Source: an uncultured Bacilli bacterium (GTDB taxonomy: Bacteria; Bacillota_I; Bacilli_A; RF39; UBA660). From it: a DNA stretch of 7,519 nt. Under the pieces are notes generated by a model. It was not told where the DNA came from. It saw only the letters and a program-made list of their open reading frames with translations, and did not search any database. Position 1 is the stretch's first letter. Each line of letters starts with the position of its first letter. The stretch spans positions 1 to 7,519 of the forward strand of contig CANRAT010000060.1 of assembly GCA_947628685.1 (NCBI GenBank). The letters run 5' to 3'. Positions 6,886 to 7,519 of the stretch are shown here, one piece after another. Both the position numbers and the translations under genes were made by a program.

Positions 6886-7519
6886 AATTTCTGTAAATTA
6901 GCTAATTTATTAGATTCAAGTTCGATTAATTTATTAAATGAATAAATATTTTTCCCAACTTTATTTTGTATGTCAATTGGTGGAAGTTTAACACTTATAG
7001 AATTGAATAAGTCCATATTTAAATTTCTTCTAACAATACTTGCTCCTTGTTCAGAAGATATCATATATTCATATAAAGCTCTAGGAGTTCTGATCCAATT
7101 GTTAAAATATTGTATATTTATAATAGAAGTATCAATATTAAAAATTTTATATGATGGAGAAACAATCCCAATATCATATTTGTCATTAATGTTGATATTA
7201 CCCATCCACAGATTTTGAGGACTCAATACTAATTGATTTCTTTTTAATATCTTGTAACCAATATTATTTTCACTGGCAGCTTGTTTATTAAAATATTCAC
7301 TTTGTAAAAATAACCCATTTGCTGTAGAAGATAAAATCTTATATTGGTTTACTATCGTACTTTTTTCATTTTGTTCTTGTAAAATATCTTCTAACTTAAA
7401 TTTTTGCATATTATCAAATGCTATGTTGGAAAATAATCCTTTTTTATATAACTTAAGGTCTTCTATTTTCTTAGATTGTAGTTCTATTTTTTTGTCTAAT
7501 AATGATAGAAAATTTGCTA
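6852..7519 (-). CDS. hsdS: Type I restriction-modification, S (specificity) subunit, 3' part, inverted; 5' end outside window
   Basis: The last 221 or so codons of a specificity subunit, read right to left. The frame is open through the right edge (codons read to 7517). The visible part starts in the central conserved helix (LLDKKIELQSKKIEDLKLYKKGLF, roughly 7428-7502). It continues with the second target-recognition domain (about 6960-7409, with NQLVLSPQNLWMGNI and VSPSYKIF) and ends in the C-terminal conserved helix (KLIELESNKL, LKKGLMQNMF). The central and C-terminal helices are diverged copies of one another, as in HsdS pseudo-symmetry. An ATG at 7409 is internal: it has no ribosome binding site and the helix reads through it. 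Expression would need a promoter to the right of the window, since the gene opposes hsdM. It could be the active specificity gene with its own promoter, or a silent cassette for recombination. The family call is secure; whether the gene is active cannot be seen. Confidence 0.93.
   Translation of the reverse strand, partial: ANFLSLLDKKIELQSKKIEDLKLYKKGLFSNIAFDNMQKFKLEDILQEQNEKSTIVNQYKILSSTANGLFLQSEYFNKQAASENNIGYKILKRNQLVLSPQNLWMGNININDKYDIGIVSPSYKIFNIDTSIINIQYFNNWIRTPRALYEYMISSEQGASIVRRNLNMDLFNSISVKLPPIDIQNKVGKNIYSFNKLIELESNKLANLQKLKKGLMQNMFV
6873..7511 (-). repeat. Diverged in-frame direct repeat at the two conserved helices of hsdS
   Basis: The stretch coding for the C-terminal helix (about 6873-6950) and that for the central helix (about 7434-7511) are similar at DNA level and in the same orientation. 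TTAGATT occurs at 6910-6916 and again at 7471-7477, and the GGA of the KKG motif at 6876-6878 and 7437-7439. Both pairs are offset by 561 bp, which is exactly 187 codons. The copies are too diverged to be recent. They reflect the internal duplication of HsdS and mark natural borders of the recognition domain. Confidence 0.6.

Noticed and set aside
6970..7218. 82-aa plus-strand ORF opposite hsdS
   Set aside because: It is antisense to the well-supported hsdS reading frame, with no recognisable domain and no evident ribosome binding site.
6852..7409. Complete 185-aa half-size HsdS starting at the ATG at 7409
   Set aside because: The frame is open to the window edge and encodes the HsdS central helix upstream of that ATG. 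No ribosome binding site precedes the ATG.

Overview
The window is strongly AT-rich. Arg is mostly AGA, A/T-ending codons dominate, and the genes have GGAGG/AGGTG-type ribosome binding sites. Trp is TGG and no gene needs UGA readthrough, so the standard bacterial code applies. This points to a low-GC Firmicute (Clostridia, Bacilli or Erysipelotrichia-like) rather than a Mollicute with recoded UGA. The species cannot be told. The content is that of a chromosomal defence island.

Layout, left to right. (1) 1-84: an extended -10 element and then an intrinsic-terminator-like hairpin, both upstream of the first ORF. (2) 85-1521 (+): a 478-aa protein of unrecognised family whose C-terminal third carries a PD-(D/E)XK nuclease signature. 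(3) 1579-2406 (+): a Fic-domain protein with an N-terminal VbhA-like helical segment and a variant Fic motif. It has its own promoter, and a terminator hairpin overlaps its stop codon. (4) 2514-5270 and 5280-6839 (+): hsdR and hsdM of a Type I restriction-modification system, closely coupled and driven by their own extended -10 promoter. (5) 6852 to the right edge (-): the 3' part of hsdS, pointing back at hsdM, with only 12 bp between the two stop codons. A hairpin that may terminate both genes lies across the hsdS 3' end. The hsdS frame stays open to the edge of the window, so the gene is cut by the window and is not a short gene starting at the first in-frame ATG.

How they may work together. 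HsdM and HsdS would form the modification enzyme, and HsdR adds ATP-driven translocation and cleavage. HsdS chooses the target site. No co-directional hsdS is seen, and the only one present is inverted. That arrangement is typical of loci where specificity genes are shuffled by inversion, but the decisive sequence lies to the right of the window. The Fic protein and the nuclease-like protein are separate transcription units, probably accessory or independent defence or toxin genes in the same island. Each of the three plus-strand transcription units has a TGnTATAAT-like extended -10 element. No RNA genes, CRISPR arrays, insertion sequences or integrases were found.
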